From contig NZ_JAERRF010000018.1 in NCBI RefSeq assembly GCF_016741875.1, positions 121,959 to 185,958 of the forward strand: DNA of 64,000 bases. The letters run 5' to 3'. Below the pieces are notes generated by a model. That model made no database searches, was not told where the DNA came from, and was given only the letters and a program-made list of their open reading frames with translations. The translations under genes and the position numbers were made by a program. Positions 34,975-43,830 of the stretch are shown one piece after another. This DNA comes from Streptomyces coffeae. Lineage in GTDB: Bacteria > Actinomycetota > Actinomycetes > Streptomycetales > Streptomycetaceae. Position 1 is the stretch's first letter. Each line of letters starts with the position of its first letter.

Positions 34975-35379
34975 TCAGCTGGACGCGGCGCTCTCCTGTC
35001 TCACCTCGACGCCCAGGTGCTCTCCCACCCGGTTGACCAGCAGCGTCATTTCATAGGCGACCTGGCCCACATCGGCCTCCGGTCCGCTGAGCACGCACAG
35101 GCAGCTGCCGTCACCAGCCGCCATGACGAAGAGGACTCCCTCGTCGTATTCGACCATCGTCTGCCGCACCCGGCCGGTCCTGAAGTGCAGACCGGACCCC
35201 TTGGCCAGGCTGTGCAGCCCGGAGGCGACCGCCGCCAGGTGCTCGGCGTCCTGGCGCTCGAGCGTGGAGCTCGCCCCCGTCACCAGCCCGTCGTTCGACA
35301 GCACCAGCGCATGCTCTATCTGCGCGATCCGCTCGGTCAGGTCGTCCAGTAACCAGTCGAGCCCCTTGCTGAGTGCCAT
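34975..35379 (-). CDS. Roadblock/LC7-domain protein (CvnB-like), orphan
   Basis: 134 residues from ATG 35379, with GGGGAGGA upstream. The fold is a single roadblock/LC7 domain: ALVLSNDGLVTGASSTL, EHLAAVASGLHSLAKGSG, TMVEYDEGVLFVMAAGDGSCLCVL and a final helix. In Streptomyces this family normally belongs to 'conservons' (CvnA kinase, CvnB roadblock, CvnC DUF742, CvnD GTPase), where it may regulate the GTPase. None of those partners is adjacent here. A second roadblock gene lies 1.8 kb away. It diverges from the F420-type oxidoreductase gene. Confidence 0.9.
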   Translation of the reverse strand: MALSKGLDWLLDDLTERIAQIEHALVLSNDGLVTGASSTLERQDAEHLAAVASGLHSLAKGSGLHFRTGRVRQTMVEYDEGVLFVMAAGDGSCLCVLSGPEADVGQVAYEMTLLVNRVGEHLGVEVRQESAASS

Positions 35380-35496
35380 GTCTGTTCCTCCCCGATTCCC
35401 CAGAGCTGCGTGCCAGCCTTTCTCACTGCCGCCGTCTGGGCAACCCGCCCTGTCCGTCATCACGGGGATGTGGACCGTTTGACGCAGGATGGAGAC

Positions 35497-35925
35497 ATGG
35501 CACAGAAAATGACCAAGGATCAGTGGCAGACGTTCGTCTCCGAGGGCACTCGCACCGGAAAGCTGTCGACCGTACGCGCCGACGGAAGCCCGCACATCGC
35601 ACCCGTCTGGTTTCTGCTCGACGGCGACGATCTCGTCTTCAACACGGGCCAGGACACGCTCAAAGGGCGCAACATGGCGCGGGACGGCCGGGTCAGTCTC
35701 TGTGTGGACGACGAGCGGCCGCCGTTCTCGTTCGTCACGGTGCAGGGCCGCGCCGAGCTCATCGATGACGTGGCGCAGGTCCGCGACTGGGCGACCCGGA
35801 TCGCCGCGCGGTACATGGGCGAGGACCGCGCGGAGGAGTTCGGCGCACGCAACGGTGTACCGGGTGAACTGCTGGTCAGGGTGCGTATCGAGAAAGTCGT
35901 CGGGTTCGCCGACATTGCCGACTAG
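35497..35925 (+). CDS. PPOX-class F420-dependent oxidoreductase
   Basis: 142 residues from ATG 35497. A split-barrel flavin/F420-binding protein: GTRTGKLSTVRADGSPHIAPVWFLLDGDDLVFNTG, then LKGRNMARDGRVSLCVDDE and FVTVQGRAELI. This is the actinobacterial pyridoxamine-phosphate-oxidase-like group that uses F420 rather than FMN, some of which reduce biliverdin or mycotoxins. The substrate here is unknown. The gene converges with a zinc alcohol dehydrogenase after 63 nt. Confidence 0.9.
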   Translation: MAQKMTKDQWQTFVSEGTRTGKLSTVRADGSPHIAPVWFLLDGDDLVFNTGQDTLKGRNMARDGRVSLCVDDERPPFSFVTVQGRAELIDDVAQVRDWATRIAARYMGEDRAEEFGARNGVPGELLVRVRIEKVVGFADIAD

Positions 35926-35988
35926 CCGCCAACTGATGACATTCGACCGAAATTCTTCGCTTCGTGGCGGACTGTTGTCCATCCACCA

Positions 35989-37179
35989 CTAAGGCCGCAG
36001 CAGAACTTTGATCGCCCCGTCCTCCTTGTGCTGGAACAGCTCATAGGCGCGGGGCGCCTCGTCCAGCGGCATGCGGTGGGTGGCGAACCCGTCGACGTCC
36101 AGGGGGTCCTCGTCCGTCAGCAGCGGCAGGATGTGGTCGACCCAGCGCCGTACGTTCGCGTGACCCATCCTCACCTGGATCTGTTTGTCGAACATCGTCA
36201 TCAGCGGCATCGGATCGGCCATACCGCCGTACACCCCGCTGAGCGAGAGGGTGCCGCCGCGCCGTACCAGCGCGATGGCCAGGCGCAGCGCCGCCAGCCG
36301 GTCGACCCCGGCCTTCGCCGTGAGCCGGACGGCCCAGTCCCGCGGGAGGAATCCCACGGCCAGCTGGGCCGTCCTGCCGACCGGGCTTCCGTGGGCCTCG
36401 GTGCCCACGGCGTCGATGACCGCGTCCGGCCCCCGGCCTTCGGTGACGGAGACGACGGCCTCGACGAGATCTTCCTGATGGGCGTAGTCATGGAGGTCGA
36501 ACACCTCCACACCGTCGGCGCGCGCCCGCCGCAGCCGCTCGGGCACCAGGTCCACCCCGATGACCCGGCCGGCTCCCTGTACCGTCGCGATCCGGCAGGC
36601 CATGCTGCCGATGGGGCCGAGCCCGAGGACCGCGACCGTGCCGTCCTGCGGGACGGCCGCGTAGTCCACCGCCTGCCATGCCGTGGGCAGGACGTCGGAG
36701 AGGTACAGGAAACGGTCGTCCGGTGGCCCTTCGGGCACCTTGATCGGTCCGTAGTGGGCCTGGGGCACGCGCAGATACTCCGCCTGGCCGCCCGGGACCG
36801 CGCCGTAGAGCTTGCTGAAGCCGAACATCTCCGCGCCCATTCCGTGCTCGACGACCTGGGTGGTCTCGCACTGCGTGGGCAGACCCGAGCGGCACATCCA
36901 GCAGTTCCCGCAGGCGATCTGGAAGGGCACCACGACGCGGTCGCCGGGGCTGAGGTTCGTCACCTCCGGTCCGGTCTCCTCCACAATTCCCATGGGTTCG
37001 TGGCCGAGGATGTCGCCGGGGGTCATGAAAGGCGTCAGCACCTCGTAGAGGTGGAGATCGGACCCGCACAGCGCGGTGGTGGTGATCCGGACGATCGCGT
37101 CCGTGGGCTCCTTGATGATGGGGTCGGGGACCGTCTCCACGCTCACCTCACGCCGACCCTGCCAGGTCACCGCTCGCAT
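35989..37179 (-). CDS. Zinc-dependent alcohol dehydrogenase (medium chain)
   Basis: 396 residues from ATG 37179. The GroES-like domain carries the catalytic zinc ligands Cys38 (ALCGSDLHLY) and His60-Glu61 (GHEP). It also has the structural zinc lobe with four Cys at 90, 93, 96 and 104 (CGNCWMCRSGLPTQC). The Rossmann domain has VAVLGLGPIGSMACRIA and VIGVDLVPERL, consistent with NAD. The length and the later AHGSPVGRTAQL...WAVRLTAKAG insert resemble glutathione-independent formaldehyde dehydrogenase and related threonine dehydrogenase-like enzymes. Substrate uncertain. The start overlaps the end of the upstream roadblock gene by about 30 nt on the same strand, so the two are co-transcribed. Confidence 0.92.
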   Translation of the reverse strand: MRAVTWQGRREVSVETVPDPIIKEPTDAIVRITTTALCGSDLHLYEVLTPFMTPGDILGHEPMGIVEETGPEVTNLSPGDRVVVPFQIACGNCWMCRSGLPTQCETTQVVEHGMGAEMFGFSKLYGAVPGGQAEYLRVPQAHYGPIKVPEGPPDDRFLYLSDVLPTAWQAVDYAAVPQDGTVAVLGLGPIGSMACRIATVQGAGRVIGVDLVPERLRRARADGVEVFDLHDYAHQEDLVEAVVSVTEGRGPDAVIDAVGTEAHGSPVGRTAQLAVGFLPRDWAVRLTAKAGVDRLAALRLAIALVRRGGTLSLSGVYGGMADPMPLMTMFDKQIQVRMGHANVRRWVDHILPLLTDEDPLDVDGFATHRMPLDEAPRAYELFQHKEDGAIKVLLRP

Positions 37180-37666
37180 CGCCGTGTCCCTTCGCCGTGG
37201 TCTTCGGCAGGTCCCTCCGGGTACCCCGAGGAGACCGGCCGAAGCGGCGCCGGGGCCACGATCCGCGCCGCCCGTCCAGTTGTGCGCGCGCCCGCTCCAC
37301 CAGCCGGGCCGTCTCGGCGGCGATGGCTGCCGGGTCGGCTCCGGCGGTACCCAGGACGGCCAGACACCCGCCGTCGCCGACCGCGGCAACACAGAGGTGG
37401 CCCCCTTCCGTCTCGATCACCGCCGGACGGGCCCTACCGCCGCGGGCACGGCGCCCGGCGCTTGTGGCGAGGCTGTGGAACCCGGAGGCGACGGCGGCCA
37501 GGTGCTCGGCCTCCGCGCGGGAGAGTCCCCGGGACGCGCTCACCGTGGCCCCGTCGCCGGAGAGGATCACCACATGGCGTACATCGCGGGCCCAGTCCAC
37601 CAGGTCGTCCAGCATCCGATCGAGGTCGGTCAGGGAGCGGGCGTCGGCGCCACGGTGCTTGGTCAC
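37148..37666 (-). CDS. Roadblock/LC7-domain protein overlapping the alcohol dehydrogenase gene
   Basis: 172 residues from GTG 37666, preceded by GAGGGAG. The roadblock core covers about 10-115: VVILSGDGATVSASRGL, EHLAAVASGFHSLATSAG, VIETEGGHLCVAAVGDGGCLAVL. It is clearly related to the other roadblock protein in this window (shared EHLAAVASGxHSLA). After the domain comes a basic, low-complexity tail of about 50 residues (RRGSWPRRRFGRSPRGTRR) that runs into the start of the alcohol dehydrogenase gene; the last 32 nt overlap. No conservon partner genes are near. A regulatory role is inferred from the family only. Confidence 0.85.
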   Translation of the reverse strand: MTKHRGADARSLTDLDRMLDDLVDWARDVRHVVILSGDGATVSASRGLSRAEAEHLAAVASGFHSLATSAGRRARGGRARPAVIETEGGHLCVAAVGDGGCLAVLGTAGADPAAIAAETARLVERARAQLDGRRGSWPRRRFGRSPRGTRRDLPKTTAKGHGDASGDLAGSA

Positions 37667-37981
37667 GAGCGGTCTCCCTCGGTCAGCGCCCACCGCACCG
37701 GGCGGCGCTCCGGCTGTCCCCTGGACCAGGTGGCCCCCTTTGGCTCGGGACGCTAGACCTGGTCGGGGCGCGCGAGAGGGGCGAGTTACGGAATCTGCCG
37801 GGTATTGACAGGGTCAGATGCCAGAGCGATCGATCGATGCCCGAATGTGTACGTCAACGGAGGTCGGCCTTGGTTTCCGCTTCACCGAGAGTGGTGCACT
37901 GGGAGCACCGGGAGTGGTCCATCGATGGTGATCCGCCGGATACGGTTCCTCCACGGTGATCCACCGACAGGGAGGAGCGTC
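37667..37981. other. Divergent intergenic region with promoter-like elements
   Basis: 315 bases between the roadblock gene and the methyltransferase gene. A consensus -35 TTGACA sits at 37805-37810, though the -10 region (GATCGA, 17 bp on) is poor. A related pair GGTGATCCGCCGG and GGTGATCCACCGA (from about 37926 and 37955) forms a direct repeat just before the methyltransferase ribosome site. GGTGC/GCACC forms a short inverted repeat near 37890. No gene was recognised. Confidence 0.4.
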
Positions 37982-38620
37982 ATGCCCCAGGACGAGCACC
38001 AGCGGCATCGCCACGGCCCCGGCGCGGGCGGGGCGACCGAGGTGACGGAGTTCTTCACTCCCCGGGCCGCCGACTGGGACAGCCGCTTCCCCGACGACGG
38101 ACCCGCCTACGCGGCCGCCGTCGCCGAGCTCGGGCTGCGCACCGGGGACGCGGTGCTCGACGCGGGCTGCGGCACGGGCCGGGCACTGCCCGCCCTGCTC
38201 ACCGCCGTCGGTCCGGAGGGCACCGTCCTGGGGGCCGATCTCACCCCCGCCATGCTGGAGGCCGCCGTCCGCGCGGGGCGGGACGGCGCGGCGTCGCTCG
38301 TCCTCGCCGACGTCACCCGGCTGCCTCTGCGTGACGGCGGTCTGGACGCGGTGTTCGCCGCCGGGCTGATCTCGCATCTCGGCGAACCCGGCCCCGGGCT
38401 GCGCGAACTGGCCCGGGTGGTGCGCCCCGGCGGACGGCTCGCGCTGTTCCACCCGGTGGGCCGGGCCGCGCTCGCGGCCCGTCACGGCCGCCCGCTGACC
38501 CCCGACGATCTGCGGGCCGAGCCCAATCTGCGGTCACTGCTGGCCCGTTCCGGCTGGCGACTGGAGTCGTACACGGATGAGGACACCCGCTTTCTGGCGC
38601 TGTCGGTACGTGAGGGCTGA
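37982..38620 (+). CDS. SAM-dependent methyltransferase, class I
   Basis: 212 residues from ATG 37982, with GGAGG six bases upstream; the longer in-frame extension has no support. The SAM-binding signature is DAVLDAGCGTGRALP (motif I), followed by VLGADLTPAMLE (acidic residue binding the ribose), a segment with VLADVTRLPLRDGGLDAVFAAG (motif II) and VVRPGGRLALFHPVG (motif III). It belongs to the UbiE/Methyltransf_11 group. A His-rich start (EHQRHRHGPG) precedes the fold. Acceptor unknown. It stands alone, divergent from the roadblock/dehydrogenase pair. Confidence 0.92.
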   Translation: MPQDEHQRHRHGPGAGGATEVTEFFTPRAADWDSRFPDDGPAYAAAVAELGLRTGDAVLDAGCGTGRALPALLTAVGPEGTVLGADLTPAMLEAAVRAGRDGAASLVLADVTRLPLRDGGLDAVFAAGLISHLGEPGPGLRELARVVRPGGRLALFHPVGRAALAARHGRPLTPDDLRAEPNLRSLLARSGWRLESYTDEDTRFLALSVREG

Positions 38621-38664
38621 GGGCCGTCAGGGACGCTTCAGTGCGCGACTGGGCCAGGATCGGC

Positions 38665-38790
38665 TCATCCCCGCGCGGTGAGCGCCGCGCCGATCCCGTG
38701 GCCGGGCAGGTCGACGAAGAGCGACCGGCGTCCGGCGAGAACCGAGGCGGCGGCGATACGTTCCGCGCGGGCTCCCCACCATCGCCCGCG
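38665..38790 (-). pseudogene. Possible remnant of an alpha/beta-hydrolase gene
   Basis: On the minus strand one frame reads ERIAAASVLAGRRSLFVDLPGHGIGAALTARG. This matches the region after the oxyanion loop of alpha/beta hydrolases, where 'DLPGHG' is a common phrase. No nucleophile region or start follows; the frame stops directly after. The rest of the 38621-38957 gap shows no gene apart from the GGAGG site of the next gene at 38948-38952. The call rests on a short motif and could be chance. Confidence 0.25.
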
Positions 38791-38957
38791 CCACCGGCCG
38801 GACCGAACCGTCCCGGCTGCGGAGCACTCTGGAGACCCTGGGGCCACTTTCGGCGACTGACCTGGTCGCAGCCATCTCGACGCCGTGGCTACCGGCTGGT
38901 TAGGGTGCGCCGACGACGGATCGCCCATCGGATCCGGGACTGCAAGAGGAGGCTGCC

Positions 38958-39752
38958 GTGCCCGCCACGGAGGAGTCAGGCGACGACGCACTGTACGTGC
39001 TGACCGCGGTGCTGCTGACACCCGCTCAATTCCCGAGCGTGCTCGGCGACGACTACCCCGAGGCGTGCGCCGCCCTCGGTCTGCGGCCCTACGAGGTCGG
39101 CTACGGCCTGGTGCTGGGGCAGGACGGCCACGGAGCGCGCTGGACGGTGGTCACCGACGACGTCTCACTCGTGGCCTGCGCCATCGCGACGTGGGACTGC
39201 GGTATGGAGTACGACCTGTCCCTCGACGAACGCACCATGGTCGCCTCCCTCCCCGGCTGGCCGCTCGCCGTGGCGGTGGCCGCCCCGGGCGTCCCCGCAC
39301 CGCACGACCCCGAGCCCGGTCCCGAGCTCGGGGACACCGCCCGGCCGCCGCTCGCACCGCCGGACTCCGAGCGGTGGGGCCCGGCACAGCGGCGGCTCGG
39401 CGCGGACGAGATCGCCCTCCAGTGGGCCATCTGGCGTGAACAGGTGGACAACGACGTCACGTTCGTCGCCCCCGGCGAGAAGCCGCACGGAGGGGTGCGA
39501 CGGGTACTCGAAGAGGTGCGCGGCTATCTGGACACGCCCCCGCCGCTCGGCCGGGTCCGCTCCGCGTTCGCCGCCGGTGACGCGCGGACCCTGCGGGCCG
39601 ACGGGCCGGGCTGGAGCATGGTGGCGCGCACCGACGACATCGCGTTCGTCCTGCTGGACGACGCACCGGGCGAGGTGCTTCCGGTGGGGCGCGGCCCCGA
39701 ACTCCCGGGGCTGCTGACCGCGCTGGACGAACTGGCCGTACGCCCCAACTGA
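38958..39752 (+). CDS. Hypothetical protein, acidic
   Basis: 264 residues; GTG 38958 with GGAGG five bases upstream is a strong start. The protein is acidic and soluble with no signal peptide. An N-terminal domain (about 10-105: YVLTAVLLTPAQFPSVLGDDY, VSLVACAIATWDCGMEYDLSLDE) is joined by a Pro-rich linker (VPAPHDPEPGPELGD) to a second domain (about 135-262) containing ALQWAIWREQVDNDVTFVAP and MVARTDDIAFVLLDD. No catalytic motif is recognised. Codon use and the ribosome site indicate a real gene. It lies in a region with two decayed genes, and no partner is obvious. Confidence 0.7.
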   Translation: MPATEESGDDALYVLTAVLLTPAQFPSVLGDDYPEACAALGLRPYEVGYGLVLGQDGHGARWTVVTDDVSLVACAIATWDCGMEYDLSLDERTMVASLPGWPLAVAVAAPGVPAPHDPEPGPELGDTARPPLAPPDSERWGPAQRRLGADEIALQWAIWREQVDNDVTFVAPGEKPHGGVRRVLEEVRGYLDTPPPLGRVRSAFAAGDARTLRADGPGWSMVARTDDIAFVLLDDAPGEVLPVGRGPELPGLLTALDELAVRPN

Positions 39753-39839
39753 GGCCGGGGCAGCGGGTCGCGGTAGGCCCGGAGCCAGGAGGGGGTCAGC
39801 GGCTGAGGTGTTCCGTATGAGGCCAGGCGATCACTGAGA

Positions 39840-40340
39840 GATCGCGAGGCCGTCCTTTCCCTGCGTCATGGCGGCCATCGTGTCATCGCGCCGTTCGAGA
39901 CCATGGCCATCGGAGGTGTGGTCAGCGGCGGGGCGATCCGTACGGAGGTGGTGTCCGCGGAGGGGGCGCGCGAGGTGCCGAGCGGTCTGGAGCCGGTGTC
40001 GCTGCGGGCTGGGGGGGCCGATGGACCCTGAGCGGGCGGATCTGATCGTGGCGCCGGGTCCCGCGGGGCGGATACCCGCGCCCGGTGAGGACATGGAGAA
40101 GGCGGGCGAGGACGCGATCCCGACCCTGATTGCGCGTGCGCTCGGCACCCGGCTCCCGGTGCTGCTGAAGGCCGCCCTGGACAGTCCCGGGGTGACGGTG
40201 GCCACGGTCTGTGGCGGCTCACTGATCCCGGCCATGGCGAAGCTGATCGACGGACGTCACGCGACCAGCCATCATCTGGCGCTGGACGACCTGGCGGAGA
40301 CCGGTGCGGTGGCGGTTGACGCGCGGCCCGTGCCGCGGCG
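39840..40340 (+). pseudogene. Decayed DJ-1/PfpI-family gene, frameshifted at a G7 run
   Basis: One frame (39885-40025) reads APFETMAIGGVVSGG, then TEVVSAEGAREVPSGL and SLRAGGAD before a stop. From 40021 another frame continues with MDPERADLIVAPGPAG, then VTVATVCGGSLIPAMAKLIDGRHATSHH and LALDDLAETGAVAVDARPV. Together they follow a DJ-1/PfpI protein, including the VATVCGG elbow with its Cys. The frames join perfectly if one G is removed from the seven-G run at 40011-40017. No start is seen upstream, and the family's C-terminal third is missing after about 40335. The run suggests slippage or a base-call error, but the missing ends argue for a true pseudogene. Confidence 0.6.
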
Positions 40341-40510
40341 GTTGCGGCGGTGCGTGTCGGCACCGCCGCACCCGCCGCGGCCATCCCTCTCCCCGTCTGG
40401 CCGGGTCCCGTATGGGACGCCGGGCGGCCCGCGATCGGTGCTGCACGGTCACTCCCAGGTGCGTGTCGCCGTGGGCCCCGGGCCCGGCCAGCGGTCCTTG
40501 GCGGCCGGGG

Positions 40511-40693
40511 TCAGCGGCCGAGCTCCTTTCGGGAGACCCGGCGCAGCCTGCGGCGCTGGGAGGGGTCCAGCAGCAGATAGGCCGCCGCGGGCACACCGAC
40601 GAGCACCAGCAGGGCTGCCCAGAAGGGCAGCAGCCACATCAGGATCACACCTGCCGCCACACCTCCGGCGGCGACCTTCGCGCGCGTGGACAT
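40511..40693 (-). CDS. Small membrane protein
   Basis: 60 residues; GAGGAGG lies eight bases before ATG 40693. After a short basic start (MSTRAKVAAG) there are one or two hydrophobic helices (AAGVILMWLLPFWAALLVLVGVPAAAYLLL), then a basic amphipathic tail (DPSQRRRLRRVSRKELGR). The layout and strong ribosome site support a real gene. It is of a type often seen in Streptomyces, but no function is known. It diverges from the SNF2 helicase gene. Confidence 0.65.
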   Translation of the reverse strand: MSTRAKVAAGGVAAGVILMWLLPFWAALLVLVGVPAAAYLLLDPSQRRRLRRVSRKELGR

Positions 40694-40857
40694 CTCACCC
40701 GCCTCCTCTACGGCCCCGAGCCGCGTTCTTCACGGCTCCGAGCCGCTTTCACTCCTCACAACGCACACCGGCGGTCTCCGGTTCCTCAATCGTCCCGCCG
40801 TCCTGTACCCTCGACCGCCCCGACCCACTAGTCAAATTTGAGGAATAAATCAGCGCT

Positions 40858-43830
40858 GTGACACCACCTCGCGCGGCGACGCCCTCCGAGATCGCCGAAC
40901 TCTGCCGTTCCACCACGGTCTTCCTGCCCGCCGACCCGGCACGCACCGGACGGGTCGCCTTCTGGTCCCCGGACGGCCCGCCCCCGTCCGGCCCCGGCTC
41001 CACCGAGGAGCTGACCGTTGTCGTTCCAGACGTCACGGCTCCGGACGTCGCTCAGGTCTCCGACGGCCCGGACGGCGCCCCCGACGATGGCCGCACCATC
41101 CGCACCCGTACCGTCCCGGCGCTCGTCCTGCCCCTGAGCGCCGCGCTGCCGGTCCTCACCCGCGCCCGCGCACGGGCCGCCGCCCGCGCGGCGGACGGTG
41201 CGGCCGACACCGACCCCACGGCAGCCTTCTGGGGCGCTGCCGCCGTGCTCGCCCTCCAACTCGCCGCCCGCGGACGGCTGCTGCCCGGTCTCACCGCCAC
41301 CGACCACGACGCCTGGCGCGTCGGCCCGCTCACCCCTGAGGATCTGGAGCGGCTGCGGGAACTGGCCGGCGCCATGCCGCCCGCCGCGCACGCCCTGCCG
41401 CTGCCCGGCACCGACCCCGTTCTGCTGCCCGAGCCCGAGCGGCATCTGCGTGCGTTCCTGGACGCGGTGGCGGACGGGCTGCCGCGCACCCCCGCCGCGT
41501 CCCTGGCCGCGGGCGGCCCCGCATTCGCCGCCGCGCCGCCCGTGCGCCTGCCCGAACAGCGTGCCTGGGCGGCCGATGTGGCCGCCGGACACGACGCCGG
41601 GGTGCGGCTGTCGCTCCGCATCGAGGTGCTGCGCGGCGACATCCGAGCCACCGACGGCGACCACGCCCCCGCGGGGCCGGACTTCCGCGCCGTCCTCCAG
41701 CTGCACAGCCTCACCGACCCTGCCCTCGTCGCGGACGCCGCCGACATCTGGGCGGGCACCTCTCCGGTCGGCACGGCACTGGGCCCGCGCGCCCGGATGG
41801 ACGCGCTGCTCACCCTGCGGCGCGCGGCCCGCGCCTGGCCCCCGCTCGCCCCGCTGCTGTCGTCCGCCGTGCCCGATGCGATCGACCTCGCCGACGAGGA
41901 GGTCACCGAGCTGCTCGGCCCGGCGGCGGAGGCACTGGACGCCGCTGGGGTGCAGGTGCACTGGCCCAGGGAGCTGGTGCGCGGGCTCACCGCGCGCGCC
42001 GTCATCGGCCCCGACGAGGACGACCGGGCCGAGGACGGCCTCGGCCCCCGGATGCCGTCCTTCCTCTCCGCCGACGCGCTGCTCCGCTTCAGCTGGCGGT
42101 TCGCCATCGGCGGCCAGGACCTCACCCGCGAGGAGCTCGACCGGCTCGCCGAGGCCAGTCGTCCGGTGGTGCGGCTGCGCGACCAGTGGGTCGTCCTGGA
42201 CCCGGAGTCGGCGCGCCGGGCCCGGGACCGCACGGACCGCAAACTCACCCCCATCGACGCACTCGACGCCGTCCTCACCGGCCGTACGGAGGCCGACGGC
42301 ACCGCCGTGGACGTCGAGCCCACCGGCTGGCTCGCCGCGCTGCGCGACCGGCTCGCCGACCCCGAGGGGACCGCCCATCCCGAGCAGCCGCCCGTCGCCC
42401 AGCCCGCGGCGCTCACCGCCACCCTGCGCGACTACCAGCTACGCGGTCTGGACTGGCTGGCCCGGATGACCTCCCTCGGCCTCGGCGGCTGTCTCGCCGA
42501 CGACATGGGGCTCGGCAAGACCATCACCCTGATCGCGTTGCATCTGCACCGTCAGGGCGTCCCCGAGGCGGCCGGACCCACCCTCGTGGTGTGCCCCACC
42601 TCCCTGATGGGCAACTGGCGGCGCGAGATCGAGAAGTTCGCGCCGGGCACCCCCGTGCGCCGCTACCACGGCAGCGCGCGCAACCTGGACGACCTCGCCG
42701 ACGGGGAGTTCGTCCTCACCACGTACGGGACGATGCGGCTCGACGCCCAGCGCCTGGCCGGGGCGGGGCCCTGGGGCATGGTGGTCGCGGATGAGGCCCA
42801 GCACGTCAAGAACCCGTTCTCGGCGACCGCGAAAGAGCTGCGTGCCATCGGGGCCAAGGCCCGCGTCGCACTCTCCGGCACGCCCATCGAGAACAACCTG
42901 TCCGAGCTGTGGGCGATTCTCGACTGGACCACGCCGGGGGTGCTGGGCACCCACGGCGCATTCCGCAGGCGCTACGCCCAGGCCGTCGAGAGCGGCAGCG
43001 ATCCGGCCGCCGCCGCGCGGCTGGCGAAACTCGTCCGGCCCTTCCTGCTGCGGCGCCGCAAGTCCGACCCGGGCATCGCCCCCGAACTGCCACCGAAGAC
43101 CGAGACCGACCGCGCGGTCGCCCTCACCACCGAACAGGCCGGGCTGTACGAGGCCGTGGTGCGCGAGATCCTCGCCGAGATCTCCGGCACCGACGGCCTG
43201 GTCCGGCGCGGGCTCATCGTCAAGCTGCTCACCGGTCTGAAGCAGATCTGCAACCATCCCGCCCAGTATCTGAAGGAGGAACACCCCGTCCTTCCCGGCC
43301 GCTCCGGAAAGCTGGAGCTGCTCGACGAACTGCTGGACACCATCCTCGCCGAGGGCGCGAGTGTGCTGCTGTTCACGCAGTACGTCCAGATGGCGCGGAT
43401 CCTCGAAACACACCTGGCCGAGCGCGGGGTGGCGACCCAGCTACTGCACGGAGGCACCCCGGTGGCAGGGCGCGAGGAGATGGTGCGGCGCTTCCAGGAC
43501 GGCGAAGTGCCGGTGTTCCTGCTGTCGTTGAAGGCCGCGGGCACCGGGCTGAACCTCACCCGGGCCGAACATGTCGTGCACTACGACCGCTGGTGGAACC
43601 CGGCCGTCGAGGCGCAGGCCACCGACCGCGCGTACCGCATCGGACAGACCCAGCCGGTGCAGGTCCACCGCATCATCGCGGAGGGCACGGTGGAGGACCG
43701 GATCGCCGCGCTGCTGGAGCGCAAGCGGGAGCTGGCGGACGCGGTGCTCGGCACCGGCGACGCCGCGCTGACCGAACTGACCGACGCCGAGCTGGCAGAG
43801 CTCGTGGAGCTGAGGGGGAGCGAGCGATGA
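40858..43830 (+). CDS. SNF2/Rad54-family DEAD/DEAH-box helicase
   Basis: 990 residues. The N-terminal half (1-500) is the actinobacterial extension, with an SNF2_N-associated helical region. The ATPase core starts at LRDYQLRGLDWL. Motifs: Walker A DDMGLGKTITLIAL (near 547), motif II DEAQHVKNP (near 644), SGTPIENNLSELWAI (III), the helicase C domain with LLFTQYVQMARILE, FLLSLKAAGTGLNLT and DRAYRIGQTQPVQVHR with the arginine fingers. It would translocate on double-stranded DNA and remodel protein-DNA complexes. GTG 40858 follows closely after an AT-rich stretch; no clear ribosome site, so translation may be leaderless. Its stop overlaps the SWIM gene start as ATGA, making a coupled pair. Confidence 0.93.
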   Translation: MTPPRAATPSEIAELCRSTTVFLPADPARTGRVAFWSPDGPPPSGPGSTEELTVVVPDVTAPDVAQVSDGPDGAPDDGRTIRTRTVPALVLPLSAALPVLTRARARAAARAADGAADTDPTAAFWGAAAVLALQLAARGRLLPGLTATDHDAWRVGPLTPEDLERLRELAGAMPPAAHALPLPGTDPVLLPEPERHLRAFLDAVADGLPRTPAASLAAGGPAFAAAPPVRLPEQRAWAADVAAGHDAGVRLSLRIEVLRGDIRATDGDHAPAGPDFRAVLQLHSLTDPALVADAADIWAGTSPVGTALGPRARMDALLTLRRAARAWPPLAPLLSSAVPDAIDLADEEVTELLGPAAEALDAAGVQVHWPRELVRGLTARAVIGPDEDDRAEDGLGPRMPSFLSADALLRFSWRFAIGGQDLTREELDRLAEASRPVVRLRDQWVVLDPESARRARDRTDRKLTPIDALDAVLTGRTEADGTAVDVEPTGWLAALRDRLADPEGTAHPEQPPVAQPAALTATLRDYQLRGLDWLARMTSLGLGGCLADDMGLGKTITLIALHLHRQGVPEAAGPTLVVCPTSLMGNWRREIEKFAPGTPVRRYHGSARNLDDLADGEFVLTTYGTMRLDAQRLAGAGPWGMVVADEAQHVKNPFSATAKELRAIGAKARVALSGTPIENNLSELWAILDWTTPGVLGTHGAFRRRYAQAVESGSDPAAAARLAKLVRPFLLRRRKSDPGIAPELPPKTETDRAVALTTEQAGLYEAVVREILAEISGTDGLVRRGLIVKLLTGLKQICNHPAQYLKEEHPVLPGRSGKLELLDELLDTILAEGASVLLFTQYVQMARILETHLAERGVATQLLHGGTPVAGREEMVRRFQDGEVPVFLLSLKAAGTGLNLTRAEHVVHYDRWWNPAVEAQATDRAYRIGQTQPVQVHRIIAEGTVEDRIAALLERKRELADAVLGTGDAALTELTDAELAELVELRGSER

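Noticed and set aside
36028..37959. A 643-codon plus-strand open frame
   Set aside because: Antisense to the zinc alcohol dehydrogenase and a roadblock gene, both with intact motifs.
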